A DNA stretch of 64,000 nt from contig NC_083562.1 of NCBI RefSeq assembly GCF_019925205.1, positions 22,444,001 through 22,508,000 of the forward strand, read 5' to 3'. Of the stretch, positions 60,282-64,000 are shown piece after piece. How positions within the stretch are numbered: the stretch's first letter is position 1; every line of letters begins with the position of its first letter. The stretch comes from Metopolophium dirhodum. Taxonomy: Eukaryota; Arthropoda; Insecta; Hemiptera; Aphididae. The position numbers and the translations under genes are program-made. The notes beneath the pieces were generated by a model that had not been told where the DNA came from, did not search any database, and saw only the letters and a list, made by a program, of their open reading frames with translations.

Positions 60282-60593
60282 AATATATTTGTGGGGGATG
60301 GAGTAGCCGAGTGGACTAAGGCGTCGGCTGCGACGCAGCTGACCCGAGTTCGATACCTCGGCCGCAGACGGCATTTTTCTTCGGGCAAGTCATGGTGTCC
60401 GGAGAACAAGTGCCGCCATCCCCCCACCCGGGGCACGGCAGAAACCTACGGGTGCCCCATTAGAAATTCTGCCAAAACACAACACACATGTGTACCAATC
60501 TACCCAATTTAAAAACCTACAGTGCCTTCCCCCACACCCAATGGCCTTTGTCGCCGCGGGTTACCCAATAAAAAAAAAAAAAAATACATTTGT
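60282..60593 (+). mobile_element. tRNA-headed SINE with target duplication and poly-A tail
   Basis: The element at 60293-60584 opens with a tRNA-related head. TAGCCGAGTGG (60304-60314) is a Pol III A box of the serine/leucine tRNA type and GAGTTCGATACC (60346-60357) a B box. The long variable arm and a clear anticodon are missing, so it is not a tRNA gene. A body follows; from GGGTGCCCC at 60450 it resembles the body of the 5S-headed SINEs, ending in CACCCAATGGCC..GCCGCGGGTTACC and a pure A tail (60570-60584). The flanks AATATATTTGT (60282-60292) and AATACATTTGT (60583-60593) agree at 10 of 11, the target duplication. Open frames of 112 and 77 codons across it are SINE artefacts. Confidence 0.9.
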
Positions 60594-60599
60594 CTGTTT

Positions 60600-63500
60600 C
60601 AATGTCAACCAACAGTTTTATTTAAGCCAATAAATTATTCTTTGAATTTTCTTACAGTAAATTTTAGCCCTTATTTTTTTAAATGGCCATATTATATTGT
60701 TTTTATATTACAATTTGATAAATCGTTGATTTTTTTCATGGACTTGACACTATAATAATACGAGTACCTATACGTATCCGACGTAACACATTAGGTACCT
60801 ACTGTTGAATTATTGGTCATTTTAATCGATTCGATGGGGTCAGTGGTTAGTGTGACTGATTTTTGGTGTGTGAGCGAAATAAAAATCCGGTTGTACAAAT
60901 AGATAGGATTAGTTTGTTGTTTTAACTTTTTGTTACATCCACTTCCTTTTAATTAAACAGATTTTAAGATGTTTTGTTAAGTAAAAAAATTAAAAAAAAT
61001 TAATGGACCTAATCTGTAAAAACCTTTTGTTTAGTCCCTAACACAAATGTTCGTGTAAACTCTCTAGGAGATAAATACTAAAACACGTGATATTTATAAA
61101 AGAAAAAATGAACTACGATTTGTAATAAATAGCGTAACAGTTCAGTTATGTAGGTTCTTTTTAAGAATAGTTGGATACCGCTGGGTAAGATGTAATTTTG
61201 TTAAATCTATTATTATATCCGTTATTACTTATTATATAGCATTAGTTTGTTCTAAATATTTTTCTCGACTTCTTTTGTAGTCCTTAAGTTATTAAAATAT
61301 TACTAATTTATTGTTGGTTTTTAATTTATAACTGTTTATATGCTACACCAACAGCAAAAAAAAAAATAATAATAAAATAATTAATACGTAGTTTCACACA
61401 ATATTAATCTCTTTTTACTATTAAAAACAATGAACAATATTATTAAAAGTTATTTAATTTATATAGTAAAATCTATTGTTTAAAACCTACCTCGTAAAGA
61501 TTTCAACTTCAAGTCCTTTAGTATAGTCAAGTCGTTAGAAACATTATTTCTATTATATTTATTTAGGTTTTTATAAACCTTAAGTCTTCAAGTCACGAAC
61601 TGAAATTTAAATTTATTCGTACAATCCGTTTATACTATATAATAATATTCAATCTGTTAAATAAAATTATTTTTAACATTTTTAACCATACTTATAAAAT
61701 GTACCTACATTAATAAAATATGTAATAACTAAGTCAATGTGCAATAAACATTATGTATATTCTATGGAATATACGTGTGGACTTGAATAACTACTTATGT
61801 TATTTATGTTATAAAATTATAAATTGACTTTGTTTATTTTTTTTTCAGAATTACATTTTGTTTGAATCAAGAATAATCAAATTTTAGTCATTATATGACA
61901 TAGGTAAGTTCAACGTGCAGTTTTATGTTCTAAATATATGCCAACTTTTGGATTAAAAAAAATAGTGATATTATATGTATTTATGATTACGATTTATATG
62001 ATTATGATGTCGTTATATATATTATGTAGGTATGTATAAATATATTTTTTTGTAATTTTGTTGGGGTTGTGGTTCTAATTTAATTAATTTAATTTTAAAT
62101 TTTCTTTTTATTTATTATGAAATTAACTGGGAATATAATATAATGTACCCAATGTTACAAAGTAAAATAATATTTATGCGAACATATTGCCTCATCTGTA
62201 TGTCAAATAATATTTTATTGAGATGACATTATAGCATGTGTTGCTTCCGTCTTACAAAAGCATAACGAAGAAAATTGTACGTATATTTAAATTAATTCTG
62301 TTATTTTTAACATTAGAATGAAATGACTTATTATAAAACTTAAATGTAAGGTACCAACTCTGTAAGGGTTTCACGCCCTGGACTTTTTTTATACTTACAT
62401 TTTGAAGCAAGTTATGAGCGTTATACATTTCACAAAAAAAATTTTTCAATTATAATATGCTCACAATTTGCTTTAAAATTAAAATATCAAAAAAAACCGA
62501 AGTAATGACCTAGATAAAAGTCGTAACATCAAATTTGATACGAGATCAATTTACTCCAATATTAAAAATAATAAAATTAAATGTATTATTAAAAACTTGT
62601 AAAATTTGTTAGACGGAAATAACACATGCTATGACGTCCTCTTAAATTAATTCTTAATTAATGTATAAATCATTTGAGAATAGTAAACGTATAATAACCA
62701 ACTCGTTGTATTCAAATTTCAAATTTTAAATTCAAAAATAGGTACATATATCTTATACGTCACATTTTGCAGACCATATAGTTATCAAAACTAACAGGTT
62801 CTCGATGTTTAAATAACCCAGAGACTTTGCAGGTCGTCCAAATCATAATCATCATACAAATAAATAAAATAAAATACAAGAATCTTAATGTATTGTTTTA
62901 ATTCTGGCTCCTATAGACACTATGTATAAACATTTTAATGTATGTAAACTGCAATCTTGCGAGATTGTAATAATAACATACTGATTTACTATTGTTCGAA
63001 GCTGTTTTACATATGAAACCGGAAATAGGGAAATGAAAATAGTAGAGCATAATATATAATCATATAAAGTTGTTGGTGATTTGTTTTCATATGCGAACAT
63101 AACCATTCCATGTATCGATGTGATTTTTTTACTTTATGCAAATTAAAAAAAAGGCCAAGTTTTACTACATCTATATCATTACTGTACCTACCTATAAGTA
63201 TACATACACCAGCACACACGTGTGAACCTATCATAGTCGACATAGCAGTTTTAGGGTTTTGGAATAAAAACGAAAAAATACAATAACGTTAACTGTTTTG
63301 CTTTGGACTAGATTTTCGGAAAACGACATTAGATAATATTGTAATAAGGTTTTTTTATGTTTTACTATATTAATAAATGATTGGAAAAATGGAAAATATT
63401 CTGAGCCATATTACATTTAACGAATACTACCTACCGATCATTTTGTTTGAGAATACCTACCTATTTTACAGCTCGGATTTCAAAGCATTACAAAGGTTGA

Positions 63501-64000
63501 TTTTGTTTTTTTTTTATATTAAACCTTTTTCTAGCCTGGGCACTTACTGCTCCCGGGAGACTATTGATAAAAAGCGTTTATGACCTGTTCGCGGTTCACA
63601 AACACACGATTTTCAACGCAGTGCGTTACTGCAGTTAAAAAATATGGTATCGGACACGATTAAACATGACTACAACTGAACGAGTGGAGGTATTTAGTTG
63701 GAATCACAACGATATTATGTTGAATGAACCGTAACAGTTTGATTTCCTTGTATAGTATTTTTATTTCGTTCACCAAAAATGATTATAGTACACCTACCTA
63801 AATCAATGACACAAAATTTCCCATACACGGAACTCAAACGAATCCTATTATTGACGGTTTCACTGTTATTTTAAACAGTAAACACTCCCAAAAAAGACAA
63901 AAATATTGCGTTAACTGCGATGTGACAATATGTCACACAGAGGTCGGTCGAAAGATGCTTTTTTAGTTCCAACTGGGCCCCGTGCGTCACTCTGTGAAAT
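60600..64000. other. AT-rich gene-free stretch to window end
   Basis: About 3.4 kb without a supportable gene. Minus-strand frames of 65-78 codons at 62,252-63,243 and a plus frame at 63,377-63,583 show no family. Near 63,617 AACGCAGTGCGTT is a short palindrome. The last 80 bases are GC-richer and contain TGTGACAATATGTCACA, a perfect hairpin, but are cut by the window edge. Confidence 0.45.

Noticed and set aside
60293..60375. A tRNA gene (A and B boxes present)
   Set aside because: There is no proper variable arm or clear anticodon, and the sequence runs on into a SINE body with A tail and target duplication.
60174..60755. Two plus-strand frames of 112 and 77 codons, one starting MPSPTPNGLCRRGLPNKKKK
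   Set aside because: They translate the tRNA-headed SINE and its A tail (lysine run); not a gene.
1..64000. CRISPR array, operon or other prokaryotic system
   Set aside because: No direct-repeat/spacer array and no run of co-directional genes; the window is eukaryotic in texture.

Overview
The window looks like nuclear DNA from a sap-sucking insect, most likely an aphid. It is very AT-rich and has no dense gene content. The palindrome-prone motif TAGGTACCTA and its parts recur throughout, (TA)n arrays are common, and the repeats are insect-type: Pol III SINEs, short non-autonomous hAT elements, and a decayed jockey-like reverse transcriptase. The aphid assignment is inference from this texture; no diagnostic gene confirms it.

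No complete, recognisable protein-coding gene was found. Nearly all ORFs of 60-140 codons are chance frames in AT-rich DNA or lie inside transposons. The best evidence for host genes is indirect. At 43.1-43.5 kb a CpG-rich, ATG-free block ends in a consensus GTGAGT donor, as expected of a promoter and first non-coding exon on the plus strand; if real, the AT-rich sequence after 43,493 is probably its first intron. Weaker exon candidates with good splice signals lie at 9.1-9.3 kb (minus), 11.3-11.4 kb (plus), 22.4-22.5 kb (minus) and 51.34-51.39 kb (minus). A GC-rich open frame at 11.9-12.2 kb (minus) looks coding but I do not recognise it.

Mobile DNA is the main content. From left to right: a dispersed-repeat copy near 3.7-4.3 kb; a tiny RT-like scrap at 5.3 kb; a 365-bp inverted-repeat element at 7.1 kb; a 749-bp element at 10.0-10.8 kb with three concentric pairs of related inverted repeats; a 5S-headed SINE at 22.8 kb; a 443-bp hAT-like element at 26.5 kb; a 166-bp MITE at 29.0 kb; repeat-family copies at 30.6 and 35.5 kb; a second, better preserved 5S-headed SINE at 32.9 kb; a partial repeat at 38.3 kb; a foldback at 39.6 kb; a broken non-LTR retrotransposon at 39.9-40.6 kb; a 223-bp hAT element at 41.7 kb; a 135-bp palindromic MITE at 51.7 kb; an 801-bp hAT element at 54.1 kb; a 699-bp hAT element at 56.9 kb with a perfect 8-bp target duplication; a repeat copy at 59.1 kb; and a tRNA-headed SINE at 60.3 kb with a target duplication.

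The most interesting signals are two. First, the tRNA-headed and 5S-headed SINEs appear to share one body and tail, so different Pol III promoters sit on the same body. Second, the 10-kb element has a nested A-B-C/C'-B'-A' architecture. Remaining stretches are AT-rich, with scattered microsatellites and G-runs but no gene I can support.
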